A DNA stretch of 7,199 nucleotides from Lentzea sp. (GCA_030146905.1 JASLAV010001156.1:1-7199); one strand, 5' to 3'; counted from the first letter of the stretch, positions 1-5,963 are shown. Notes: generated by a model from the letters alone, not told the origin. A program made the numbers and translations.

Positions 1-1042
1 TCAGCACGCCCGGCAGGTCGTCCACCTTCGTGCCGGGCAGCAACGCCGACAGCGCCTGGACGTTGTTGAACGACGGCGTGCGGAGCTTCAGGCGCCACGG
101 GGTTTTCTCGCCGCGCGACGACAGGTGCACCCCCGACGTGCCCAGCGGTGCCTCGACGCGGGTGTAGACCGAGCCCTCGGGTGCCTTGATGGCCTTGGGG
201 AGCCGGACGTTCACCGGACCGCCCGGCAGCTGTTCCAGGCACGCGGCGGCCAGTCTCACCGACAGCCGCACCTCGTCGAGCATGCACCGCACACGGGCGG
301 CGGCGTCGCCCTCGGTGCGGACCACGGGCGTGAAGTCCAGCGACCTGTACGCGGGCAGCGGGTCGTCTCGCCGCAGGTCGAAGTCCACTCCGCTGGCCCG
401 GCCGATCGGGCCGGTGACGCCGTACGCCAGCGCGTCGTCCCTGGTCAGGACGCCCAGGCCCGAGAGCGCGGTGAGGTCGGCCTCCAAGGTGTCCACAGTG
501 GACAGGAAGTCGGCGACCCTGGACGTCCAGCCCGCCGGGACGTCCTCGCGCAGGCCGCCGATCCTGTTGAACATGAAGTGGATGCGGCCGCCGGAGGCCT
601 CTTCCATCAGCGACTGGACGCCCTCGCGGTGCACGGCGGCCTTGGGGCACAACGGGGTCAGGAACACCATGTGCGCCATCAGCCTGTTCAGCTCGCACAG
701 CAGGACGCGCAGCCACTGGGCGCGGGCCGGGACGTCCATGCCCGTCATGCGCTCCACGGCCAGTGCGACGGCCAGCTCGTTGCAGAAGGCGGAGAGCCAG
801 TCGTGGCGGTTGGCCAGCGTCAGGACCTGGCGGTAGTCGCGGACCTCGAAGAGCTTCTCCGCGCCGCGGTGCAGGTGTCCGACGAGAGGCTCTGCCGCGG
901 TGATGACCAGGTCTGGGGTGACGGTCAGGCGGAGGCGGTAGGCGCCGTGGGCCGAGGGGTGCAACGGGCCCAGGTCGATCACGCGGTCGACACCCAGGTA
1001 CTGGGCGCCTGCTCCTACGCCGACGGTGATCTGCTCACTCAC
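1..1042 (-). CDS. nuoD: NuoD-like protein (NADH-quinone oxidoreductase subunit D family), C-terminus cut by window edge
   Basis: Belongs to the NuoD / 49-kDa family (complex I, related to [NiFe]-hydrogenase large subunits), which normally forms the quinone site with NuoB. The 347 visible codons show GPLHPSAHG (25-33), LHRGAEKLFE (57-66), NRHDWLSAF (78-86), LNRLMAH (118-124), GGRIHFMFNRIGG (151-163), YGVTGPIGRASG (207-218), DLRRDDP (222-228) and TPWRLKLRTPSFNNVQ (314-329). The C-terminal ~30-40 residues lie outside the window. Compared from memory with Thermus Nqo4, His32 (=His38) and His155 (=His169) are kept. Trp82 replaces the quinone-binding Tyr87, and Lys134 or a gap lies where Asp139 should be. 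Two loops (about 128-138 and 180-196) are shortened by roughly ten residues each. The start is GTG at 1042; the frame is closed by the DUF1203 stop just upstream and has no ATG before codon 98. It follows the DUF1203 gene after 12 nt and is the third gene of the set. Family assignment is firm; participation in a working complex I is uncertain. Confidence 0.9.
   Translation of the reverse strand, partial: MSEQITVGVGAGAQYLGVDRVIDLGPLHPSAHGAYRLRLTVTPDLVITAAEPLVGHLHRGAEKLFEVRDYRQVLTLANRHDWLSAFCNELAVALAVERMTGMDVPARAQWLRVLLCELNRLMAHMVFLTPLCPKAAVHREGVQSLMEEASGGRIHFMFNRIGGLREDVPAGWTSRVADFLSTVDTLEADLTALSGLGVLTRDDALAYGVTGPIGRASGVDFDLRRDDPLPAYRSLDFTPVVRTEGDAAARVRCMLDEVRLSVRLAAACLEQLPGGPVNVRLPKAIKAPEGSVYTRVEAPLGTSGVHLSSRGEKTPWRLKLRTPSFNNVQALSALLPGTKVDDLPGVL
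490..504. repeat. 15-bp palindrome inside the nuoD-like gene
   Basis: tgtccac, a central a, then gtggaca form a perfect inverted repeat with 7-bp arms. It is in coding sequence for STVDT. It could be a protein-binding site or chance. Confidence 0.3.
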
Positions 1043-1050
1043 CCGAGCAT
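1039..1050 (-). other. Possible three-codon leader ORF overlapping the nuoD-like start
   Basis: Reading the minus strand, ATG CTC GGG TGA occupies 1050-1039. Its TGA overlaps the GTG start of the nuoD-like gene (1042-1040) as GTGA. A GAGGG ribosome-binding sequence at 1064-1060 is well spaced (9 nt) for this ATG but too far (17 nt) for the GTG. Ribosomes could therefore load on the tiny ORF and re-initiate at the GTG. This may also be coincidence. Confidence 0.25.
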
Positions 1051-1054
1051 GGTT

Positions 1055-1498
1055 TCACGCCCTCGTGACGGCGAAGAGGAAGCACCCGTGCGACAGGCTG
1101 CGGACCTGGAGCGCTTCGACCGAGGGATCGTTGAACGCCCCTTCGATCGCGCGATCGAACGATCCGGGCTCCACGACCGAGCCGTCGTGGATCTGACCGG
1201 CGGCGTTGTAGGAACGCAGGATCCGGGAGTTGTTCAGCAATTCGGCGGGGAGGCGGTCCGGCGACGGCGTGGAGGAGCACTCCACGTGGGTGAAGATCGG
1301 TCCGACCTCGGCGTAGGGACCCTTGCCCTGCGAAGGCGAGTAGCGGAACAACCAGACCGGCTCGCCGTCGAGCGACTTGCGCAGGCAGCAGCGCAGAGGC
1401 ATGCCGGGCTCGGAGGCGCGGTACTCGCGGCCGGGGTCGGAAAGAGCGGCGGACGGCGGCACGGTGTGGACTCGCATGCCCGGAACGATCGTCGTCAC
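1055..1498 (-). CDS. DUF1203 domain-containing protein
   Basis: A 147-residue soluble protein with no signal peptide or membrane segment. The match to the DUF1203 family rests on PLRCCLR (34-40), the SPSQGKGPYAEVGPIFTH stretch (54-71) and a C-terminal part with RILRSYNAAG (92-101). The paired cysteines 37-38 and the GPIFTH motif are the family's typical conserved points; biochemical function is unknown. I chose the GTG at 1498 because it overlaps the stop of the upstream methyltransferase as GTGA, the classic arrangement for translational coupling. An in-frame ATG at 1477 would remove only seven residues. Length is normal for the family. It sits between the MidA-type methyltransferase and the NuoD-like gene on the same strand, so a role linked to those two is a reasonable inference but nothing in the sequence proves it. 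Confidence 0.8.
   Translation of the reverse strand: MTTIVPGMRVHTVPPSAALSDPGREYRASEPGMPLRCCLRKSLDGEPVWLFRYSPSQGKGPYAEVGPIFTHVECSSTPSPDRLPAELLNNSRILRSYNAAGQIHDGSVVEPGSFDRAIEGAFNDPSVEALQVRSLSHGCFLFAVTRA
1142..1159. repeat. Perfect 18-bp palindrome inside the DUF1203 gene
   Basis: ttcgatcgc followed directly by gcgatcgaa is self-complementary with no spacer. It encodes FDRAIE on the minus strand, so part of the symmetry may be imposed by codons, and it contains two CGATCG sites. Confidence 0.4.
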
Positions 1499-2424
1499 GA
1501 CAGCGAAAAGCTGGCGGGAATCGGACGCCAGGGCGGCAGCGCGGGCAGCAGGTCCGCCACGGCCACACCACGCCCGTGCAGCAGCCAGCCGAACGAACCC
1601 AGCCCGGCAGGATCGCGCAGCTCGGCGATCCGCCCGGCACGCGCCGCCGACTCCAGCCAGTCCCACCCGGACCCGGCAACGTCCCCGCTCAACCCCAACG
1701 CGCGCAACGCATCGCGCTGCGACACCAGCACGAAGTCCCCGCCGGCAGCGGCGGCGCAGGCGTCCAGGGCGACGTGCGCGGTGATGTCGCAGGAGCCGTC
1801 GAACACCGGCGGCACCTGACGCCCGTCCCGGTAGCCGGTCAGCGTGAACCGCCGCGAGGACACCAGGTGCCCGTAGTCGATCGCCAGGGCCGCCCCGCGC
1901 ACCGACGACACCGCCGAAGCCCACGCGGCATCCCGTGGCGCACCCACCTCGGCCTGGGCGCCGGGCTCCAGCGAGGGCCACCACCGGGTGATCCACGGAT
2001 CGGAGGACGGCCCGGTCACCACGGGGCACGGGATCGAGTCGAGCCACTCGTGCCCGACCAGCAACCCGGTGCACGGCGGGATGGAGGTCGTCCACCGGAC
2101 ACCTGGCAGCTCGACGGGCGGGCCGAGCTCGACGGCGGTCACGCGCAGCCGGTCGGCCAGCGAGCCCGAGGCGAGCGAACGGACCGCGAAAGCCAGCTCA
2201 CCACCACCGGCGCCCACGTCCACGAAGTCCACCACCGGGGGAAATCCGAGCGCGGCGTCGACGCGGGACAGGAGCTCGACCAGCGCGAGAGCCAGCTCCG
2301 GACCGACCAGGGGAGAGGTCCGGAAGTGCGAGAACGGCTTCTCGCCGCGCGCGAAGAAGCCACCAGGGCCGTACAGCGCGGCGTGCCAAGCGGCTTCCCA
2401 GTCGAACACCGGACAAGTGTGCAT
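1495..2424 (-). CDS. MidA/NDUFAF7-family (COG1565, DUF185) SAM-dependent methyltransferase
   Basis: A 309-residue cytosolic class I methyltransferase. Family features in order are LYGPGGFF (17-24), HFRTSPLVGPELA (33-45), the SAM-binding motif VDVGAGGGELA (68-78), an acidic strand-2 motif VTAVELG (95-101), GHEWLDSIPCPV (124-135, the NE-hD-lP signature of the family), IDYG (182-185), LTGYRDG (195-201), GSCDITAHV (210-218) and QRDALRALG (236-244). Known members include human/Dictyostelium MidA (NDUFAF7), which symmetrically dimethylates Arg85 of the complex I subunit NDUFS2, the NuoD homologue. Here the gene heads a minus-strand set ending with a NuoD-like gene that keeps the matching arginine, which suggests that protein as substrate (inference). 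ATG at 2424 is preferred because family homology begins within about ten residues of it. No convincing Shine-Dalgarno precedes it, so a leaderless mRNA is possible. The gene starts 15 bp from the divergent prsW-type gene. Confidence 0.88.
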   Translation of the reverse strand: MHTCPVFDWEAAWHAALYGPGGFFARGEKPFSHFRTSPLVGPELALALVELLSRVDAALGFPPVVDFVDVGAGGGELAFAVRSLASGSLADRLRVTAVELGPPVELPGVRWTTSIPPCTGLLVGHEWLDSIPCPVVTGPSSDPWITRWWPSLEPGAQAEVGAPRDAAWASAVSSVRGAALAIDYGHLVSSRRFTLTGYRDGRQVPPVFDGSCDITAHVALDACAAAAGGDFVLVSQRDALRALGLSGDVAGSGWDWLESAARAGRIAELRDPAGLGSFGWLLHGRGVAVADLLPALPPWRPIPASFSLS

Positions 2425-2439
2425 CTAAGGTCATTTCTC
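2425..2439. promoter_or_regulatory. 15-bp divergent gap with prsW ribosome-binding site / possible -10 box
   Basis: Only 15 bp separate the divergent ATG (2424, minus) and GTG (2440, plus). AAGG at 2427-2430 sits 9 nt before the GTG and is a usable Shine-Dalgarno. The overlapping TAAGGT (2426-2431) also fits an actinobacterial TANNNT -10 element that would start transcription within a few bases of the GTG, giving a nearly leaderless message. The two readings compete. A weak TCGAAC at 2402-2407 lies 18 bp before it as a possible -35. No comparable element is visible for the minus-strand gene. Confidence 0.3.
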
Positions 2440-3585
2440 GTGACCGACGCCGACCTCACGCCGACGCCGACGAAGAAGCGCATCGAGCAGCGCCGCTGGA
2501 CCGTCCTGTTCCCCGTCGTGGCGCTGATCGCGCTCGCGGCGGCGGGCCTCGTGCTGTTCGCGCTCGGCACGTCGAGCATCGGCATCGAGCCGCTGCTCGT
2601 GGGTGCCGCCGCGGCGCTGATCCCCGTCGCGTTCGTGGTGAGCGCGTTCCTGTGGATCGACAGATGGGAGCCGGAGCCTGCGAAGATGCTGCTCTTCGCG
2701 TTCGTCTGGGGCGCGTGCGGGGCGACGATCAGCTCGCTCGCGTTCAACCAGACGAGCCGGGTGCTCGGTGACCTCCTCACGAACGACGGCACGACGTTCA
2801 CGGCCGTGGTCGGGGCGCCGATCGTCGAGGAGGCGACCAAGGCGGTGTTCCTGATCGTCGTCTTCGTGCGGCGCAGGCACGAGTTCGACGGTGTCGTGGA
2901 CGGCATGGTCTACGCCGGCATCACGGCGGCGGGCTTCGCGTTCACCGAGAACATCTGGTACTTCGGCCGGGTCTTCCTCGCCGACGGGCTCGGCGGCATG
3001 GGCGGCGGCGTGATCGCGCTGTTCGTCCTGCGCGGGGTGCTGTCGCCGTTCGCGCACCCGCTGTTCACGGCCATGACGGGCATCGGTGTCGGCATCGCGG
3101 CCAGCACGAGCAACGCCACGACCCGCGTCATCGCACCGATCGGTGGTTACCTCACCGCTGTCGGCCTGCACTCGCTGTGGAACTTCTCCACCACCGTCGG
3201 CACCGGGTCCGACTTCATCAACCTGTACTTCCTGATCATGGTGCCGGTGTTCGCCGGCGCCGTCACGATCGTGGTGTGGCAGCGGCGGCGGGAGCAGCGG
3301 ATCGTGGCGGGCCAGCTCGCCGCGATGGCGCAGAACAGGTGGATCGCCAACAGCGAGGTCGCCCTGCTCGCGAGCCTCAACGGGCGCAGGAACTGGCTCA
3401 GGGCGGTCAAGCGCAAGTCCGGTGACGCCGCGGCCAAGTCCGTGCGGAACTACCAGATCGCGGTCACCGAACTGGCCTTCCTGCGCCACCGCATCGAGCA
3501 GGGAACAGCGGGGCAGAGCGCGGAGCAACGCCACGGGGTGCTGCTCGACACCCTGCACGCCGCCAGGGCCGCCGCCCGCCGGTGA
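2440..3585 (+). CDS. PrsW family glutamic-type intramembrane protease
   Basis: A 381-residue polytopic membrane protein. After a charged N-terminus (1-20) about eight to nine hydrophobic segments follow (approximately 23-42, 50-72, 83-101, 122-143, 152-176, 189-205, 208-222, 231-251, 260-280). The conserved PrsW residues are present: EEATK (130-134), FAFTEN (166-171), His206 in AHPLFTAMTG, and HSLWN (244-248). The family is related to Rce1/CAAX-type proteases. Bacillus subtilis PrsW makes the first cut in the anti-sigma factor RsiW, but the substrate here is unknown and no anti-sigma gene is in the window. Residues 281-381 form a cytoplasmic, strongly basic, probably helical tail (QRRREQR, NGRRNWLRAVKRK). 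GTG at 2440 is chosen over the open frame upstream because homology and a good AAGG site begin there; an in-frame GTG at 2419 is a weaker alternative. The gene is transcribed away from the methyltransferase and toward the pantothenate operon. Confidence 0.9.
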   Translation: MTDADLTPTPTKKRIEQRRWTVLFPVVALIALAAAGLVLFALGTSSIGIEPLLVGAAAALIPVAFVVSAFLWIDRWEPEPAKMLLFAFVWGACGATISSLAFNQTSRVLGDLLTNDGTTFTAVVGAPIVEEATKAVFLIVVFVRRRHEFDGVVDGMVYAGITAAGFAFTENIWYFGRVFLADGLGGMGGGVIALFVLRGVLSPFAHPLFTAMTGIGVGIAASTSNATTRVIAPIGGYLTAVGLHSLWNFSTTVGTGSDFINLYFLIMVPVFAGAVTIVVWQRRREQRIVAGQLAAMAQNRWIANSEVALLASLNGRRNWLRAVKRKSGDAAAKSVRNYQIAVTELAFLRHRIEQGTAGQSAEQRHGVLLDTLHAARAAARR

Positions 3586-3687
3586 GTCCCGTCACCGAGC
3601 GGGCAATCGCCGGGAACAGCGGATTACCCTCGGCGGCGTCGTCCGGTACCCGCACCCGGGACTGGAACGTCAGAAGGAGTTAGTCGC
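3586..3687 (+). promoter_or_regulatory. Leader and probable promoter region of the pantothenate operon
   Basis: This 102-bp gap after the protease stop is the only place on the plus strand wide enough for an operon promoter. A housekeeping-like -10 candidate is TACCCT (3625-3630), without a good -35. GGAAC at 3613-3617 followed 19 nt later by CGTC (3637-3640) resembles an ECF-sigma promoter, but the fit is loose. No strong terminator hairpin is seen after the protease gene, so read-through is possible. Neither promoter call is secure. Confidence 0.3.
3674..3679 (+). promoter_or_regulatory. Ribosome-binding site AAGGAG for the DUF2520 gene
   Basis: A perfect AAGGAG lies 8 nt before the ATG at 3688. 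It fixes the start codon and is the strongest ribosome-binding site in the window, as expected for the first gene of an operon. Confidence 0.85.
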
Positions 3688-4578
3688 ATGGACGCGACCC
3701 CACGTCCGGCCAGGCTCGCCGTCGGTGTCATCTCGGCAGGCAGGGTCGGCTCCGTGCTGGGCGCCGCGCTGGCCAGAGCGGGCCACGCGGTCGTCGGCAC
3801 CTCCGCCGTCTCCCAGGCCTCCCGAAACCGCGCGGAGGAACTGCTGCCCGGCGTCCCCGTCGCAGATCCCACCGAGGTCGCGAAGCGAGCCGACCTCGTG
3901 CTGCTGGCCGTGCCGGACGACGAGCTGGAAGGCCTGGTCAGAGGTCTGATCGCCACGGAGTCGCTGCGCGCGGGCCAGATCATCGTCCACACCAGCGGCG
4001 CCCAGGGCGTGCGGGTCCTCGAACCCGCTGCCAGGCTGGGCGCCCTCACGCTCGCGCTGCACCCCGTCATGACCTTCACCGGCCGCCAGGAGGACCTGCT
4101 GCGGATGACCGCCGCGTGCGTCGGCGTGACGGCCACTGATGGCGACGAGGTCGCGTGGAGCGTCGGCGAGGCGCTGGTCGTGGAGATGGACGCGGAGCCG
4201 ATCCGGGTCCCGGAGGCGGTCCGCCCGCTCTACCACTCCGCGCTCGCCCACGGCGCGAACCACCTGATCACGCTGGTCCGCGACGCGGCGGACCTGCTCA
4301 CGAACGCCGGTGTCGCCAACGCGGAACGCCTGCTCGGCCCGCTGCTGTCCGCCGCGCTCGACAACGCGCTGCGCCACGGCGATCGCGCCCTCACCGGTCC
4401 GGTCGCCAGAGGCGACACGGGTACCTTGCGCAAGCACCTCGGCGTGCTCGCGGAGCAGGCACCCGAGATCCTGCCCAGCTACCGCGTGCTCGCCCGCCGC
4501 ACCGCCGACAGGGCCGAGCACTCCGGGCTGCTCAAGCCCGACGCGGCCAACGACGTTCGCACCACTCTCGAGGACTGA
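3688..4578 (+). CDS. Rossmann-like and DUF2520 domain-containing oxidoreductase-like protein
   Basis: A 296-residue cytosolic protein of the COG5495 type. Residues 9-115 form an NAD(P)-binding Rossmann fold with VGVISAGRVGSVLGAALA (12-29), where a serine replaces the first glycine of GxGxxG, then LVLLAVPDDEL (70-80) and HTSGAQG (101-107). HPVMTFTG (125-132) leads into the DUF2520 helical domain, with LYHSALAHGANHLITL (181-196) and LTGPVARGDTGTLRKHL (235-251), which pack like the C-terminal domain of 6-phosphogluconate dehydrogenase-type reductases. It is the first gene before panC, with only one base between stop and the panC GTG, as with Rv3603c-panC in M. tuberculosis. The operon context suggests a reductase in pantothenate synthesis, such as ketopantoate to pantoate, but this is unproven. 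A different NAD(P)-linked substrate is equally possible from sequence alone. Confidence 0.9.
   Translation: MDATPRPARLAVGVISAGRVGSVLGAALARAGHAVVGTSAVSQASRNRAEELLPGVPVADPTEVAKRADLVLLAVPDDELEGLVRGLIATESLRAGQIIVHTSGAQGVRVLEPAARLGALTLALHPVMTFTGRQEDLLRMTAACVGVTATDGDEVAWSVGEALVVEMDAEPIRVPEAVRPLYHSALAHGANHLITLVRDAADLLTNAGVANAERLLGPLLSAALDNALRHGDRALTGPVARGDTGTLRKHLGVLAEQAPEILPSYRVLARRTADRAEHSGLLKPDAANDVRTTLED
4570..4574 (+). promoter_or_regulatory. Ribosome-binding site GAGGA for panC
   Basis: GAGGA lies inside the last codons of the DUF2520 gene, 5 nt before the GTG at 4580. It supports that GTG, and not an upstream in-frame codon, as the panC start. Confidence 0.6.
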
Positions 4579-4579
4579 C

Positions 4580-5470
4580 GTGACGAAGCCATTGACCAAG
4601 GACGACTACCGCGCGGACGACGTCACGGTGCACCGCGACCCGCAGCGGCTCAACCGGGTCGTCCGAGCCCTGCGCAGCGCCGGCCGCAACGTCGCGCTCG
4701 TGCCCACGATGGGCGCCCTGCACGCGGGCCACCGGCAGCTGATCCGCGAGGCGCAGGTCATGCAGAACACGGTGGTCGTCGTGTCGATCTTCGTGAACCC
4801 GCTGCAGTTCGGGCCGAACGAGGACCTCGCCAAGTACCCGCGGCAGTTCGAGTCCGATCTGGACATCTGCCGCCAGGAGCGCGTCGGCCTGGTGTTCGCG
4901 CCGTCGGCGGAGGACATGTACCCCGCGGGCGCGCAGGTCACCGTGCACTCCGGCCCGCTGGGCGACGAGCTGGAGGGCGCGTCGCGTCCCGGCCACTTCG
5001 CGGGCGTGCTGACCGTGGTGTCGAAGCTGTTCAACATCGTGCAGCCCACGTACGCGGTGTTCGGGCAGAAGGACTACCAGCAGCTGCAGCTCATCCACAG
5101 GATGGCGCGCGACCTGAACTTCCCGCTGGACGTCGTCGGCGTGCCGACCGTCCGCGAGCACGACGGCCTGGCGCTGTCGTCGCGCAACGCCTACCTGACC
5201 CCGGAACAGCGCCAGCACGTCGTGACGCTCTCGGCCGCGCTGACCGCCGGTGCGCACGTGTCGGCGAAGGGCGCCGACGCGGTGCTCAAGGCCGCGCACG
5301 ACGTGCTGGCGCAGACGCCGGAGGTCGAGCTGGACTACCTGGAGCTGCGCGGAGCCGACCTCGGTCCCGCGCCGGAGAAAGGCGACGCCCGGCTGCTCGT
5401 GGCGGCCCGCGTCGGTTCCACCCGTCTGATCGACAACATCGCGGTGTTGCTCGGCGAAGGCGACGAGTAG
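4580..5470 (+). CDS. panC: Pantoate--beta-alanine ligase (pantothenate synthetase)
   Basis: Cytosolic enzyme that joins pantoate and beta-alanine to pantothenate using ATP, through a pantoyl-adenylate. At 296 residues it has normal length. The nucleotidyltransferase HIGH-like motif is [10 protein letters not shown] (42-51, His48 and His51). [18 protein letters not shown] (71-88) carries Gln76 for pantoate. GQKDYQQ (162-168) carries Lys164 and Gln168. The KMSKS-like loop is LSSRNAYLT (199-207), with Arg202. GRPGHF-type substrate loop residues are seen as [10 protein letters not shown] (134-143). All main active-site residues known from E. coli and M. tuberculosis PanC appear intact, so the enzyme should be active. 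The start is GTG at 4580, one base after the DUF2520 stop and backed by a GAGGA site, which implies translational coupling. About 15 extra residues precede the catalytic core. panD follows after 10 nt, so the beta-alanine supplier is made from the same message. Confidence 0.97.
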   Translation: MTKPLTKDDYRADDVTVHRDPQRLNRVVRALRSAGRNVALVPTMGALHAGHRQLIREAQVMQNTVVVVSIFVNPLQFGPNEDLAKYPRQFESDLDICRQERVGLVFAPSAEDMYPAGAQVTVHSGPLGDELEGASRPGHFAGVLTVVSKLFNIVQPTYAVFGQKDYQQLQLIHRMARDLNFPLDVVGVPTVREHDGLALSSRNAYLTPEQRQHVVTLSAALTAGAHVSAKGADAVLKAAHDVLAQTPEVELDYLELRGADLGPAPEKGDARLLVAARVGSTRLIDNIAVLLGEGDE

Positions 5471-5480
5471 GGGGAATGAC

Positions 5481-5963
5481 ATGTTCCGCACGATGCTGAA
5501 GTCCAAGATCCACCGGGCCACCGTGACGCAGGCCGACCTGCACTACGTCGGCTCGGTGACGGTGGACGAGGACCTGATGGAGGCCGCCGACCTGCTGGCG
5601 GGCGAACAGGTCGCCATCGTCGACGTCACCAACGGCGCGCGCCTGGAGACCTACGTCATCCCCGGCGAGCGCGGCACCGGCGTGCTGGGCATCAACGGTG
5701 CGGCGGCGCACCTGGTGCACCCCGGCGACATCGTGATCCTCATCGCCTACGGGCAGATGGACGACGCCGAGTCCCGCACCTACCAGCCGCGGGTCGTGTT
5801 CGTGGACGCGGACAACAAGGTCGTCGACCTCGGTTCCGACCCCGCGCACGCACCGGAGGGCTCCGGTCTGGTGAACGGTTCCACGAGCGCCCCGAATTCG
5901 TCACCGTCGTCTGAGACCGTTGAGGCGACCGCGCTGGACGCGTTGATCCAGGCCGAGAACTGA
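5481..5963 (+). CDS. panD: Aspartate 1-decarboxylase, pyruvoyl-dependent
   Basis: Makes beta-alanine from L-aspartate. The proenzyme cleaves itself between Gly24 and Ser25 (HYVGSVTV, 21-28), turning Ser25 into the pyruvoyl cofactor of the alpha chain. Active-site residues match E. coli numbering exactly: Lys9, His11, Arg54, Tyr58 and Asn72 (INGAAAH, 71-77). The fold is complete through YQPRVVFVD (101-109). At 160 residues it is longer than the usual 126-139. The excess is a tail from about residue 126: a Ser/Asn/Pro/Thr-rich linker, then a short acidic, Ala/Leu-containing segment ending in LIQAEN. An AGGGGGA ribosome-binding site (5469-5475) overlaps the panC stop and precedes ATG 5481 by 5 nt. 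A nearby ATG at 5476 is in another frame and leads nowhere. Third gene of the operon; coaX begins 14 nt after its stop. Confidence 0.97.
   Translation: MFRTMLKSKIHRATVTQADLHYVGSVTVDEDLMEAADLLAGEQVAIVDVTNGARLETYVIPGERGTGVLGINGAAAHLVHPGDIVILIAYGQMDDAESRTYQPRVVFVDADNKVVDLGSDPAHAPEGSGLVNGSTSAPNSSPSSETVEATALDALIQAEN

Noticed and set aside
1052..1068. GTTTCACG resembling half of a ParB parS site
   Set aside because: Only one half matches; the other arm is absent, and the sequence encodes the conserved end of the DUF1203 protein.
125..1819. Long plus-strand open frame of 564 codons antisense to the NuoD-like, DUF1203 and MidA genes
   Set aside because: Its Arg/Gly/His/Ala-rich translation has no recognisable domain and is typical of the mirror of GC-rich genes; the opposite strand carries three clear families.
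1055..2095. Single 346-residue minus-strand protein ending in the DUF1203 domain
   Set aside because: The N-terminal 200 residues are an out-of-frame reading of the MidA gene. Only the part from the GTG at 1498 has family motifs.
1576..2439. Open 288-codon extension upstream of the PrsW start in the same frame
   Set aside because: It runs antisense through the MidA gene, has low-complexity composition, and PrsW homology plus a ribosome site begin at 2440.
3588..3660. Short inverted repeats (CCCG/CGGG) after the protease gene as a terminator
   Set aside because: Stems of about 4 bp with large loops are expected by chance at this GC content.
3670..4599. Minus-strand open frame of 309 codons opposite the DUF2520 gene
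   Set aside because: No domain or ribosome site; it mirrors a well-supported gene in a plus-strand operon.
4532..5521. Minus-strand open frame of 329 codons opposite panC
   Set aside because: Arg/His/Val-rich shadow of panC with no conserved motif.
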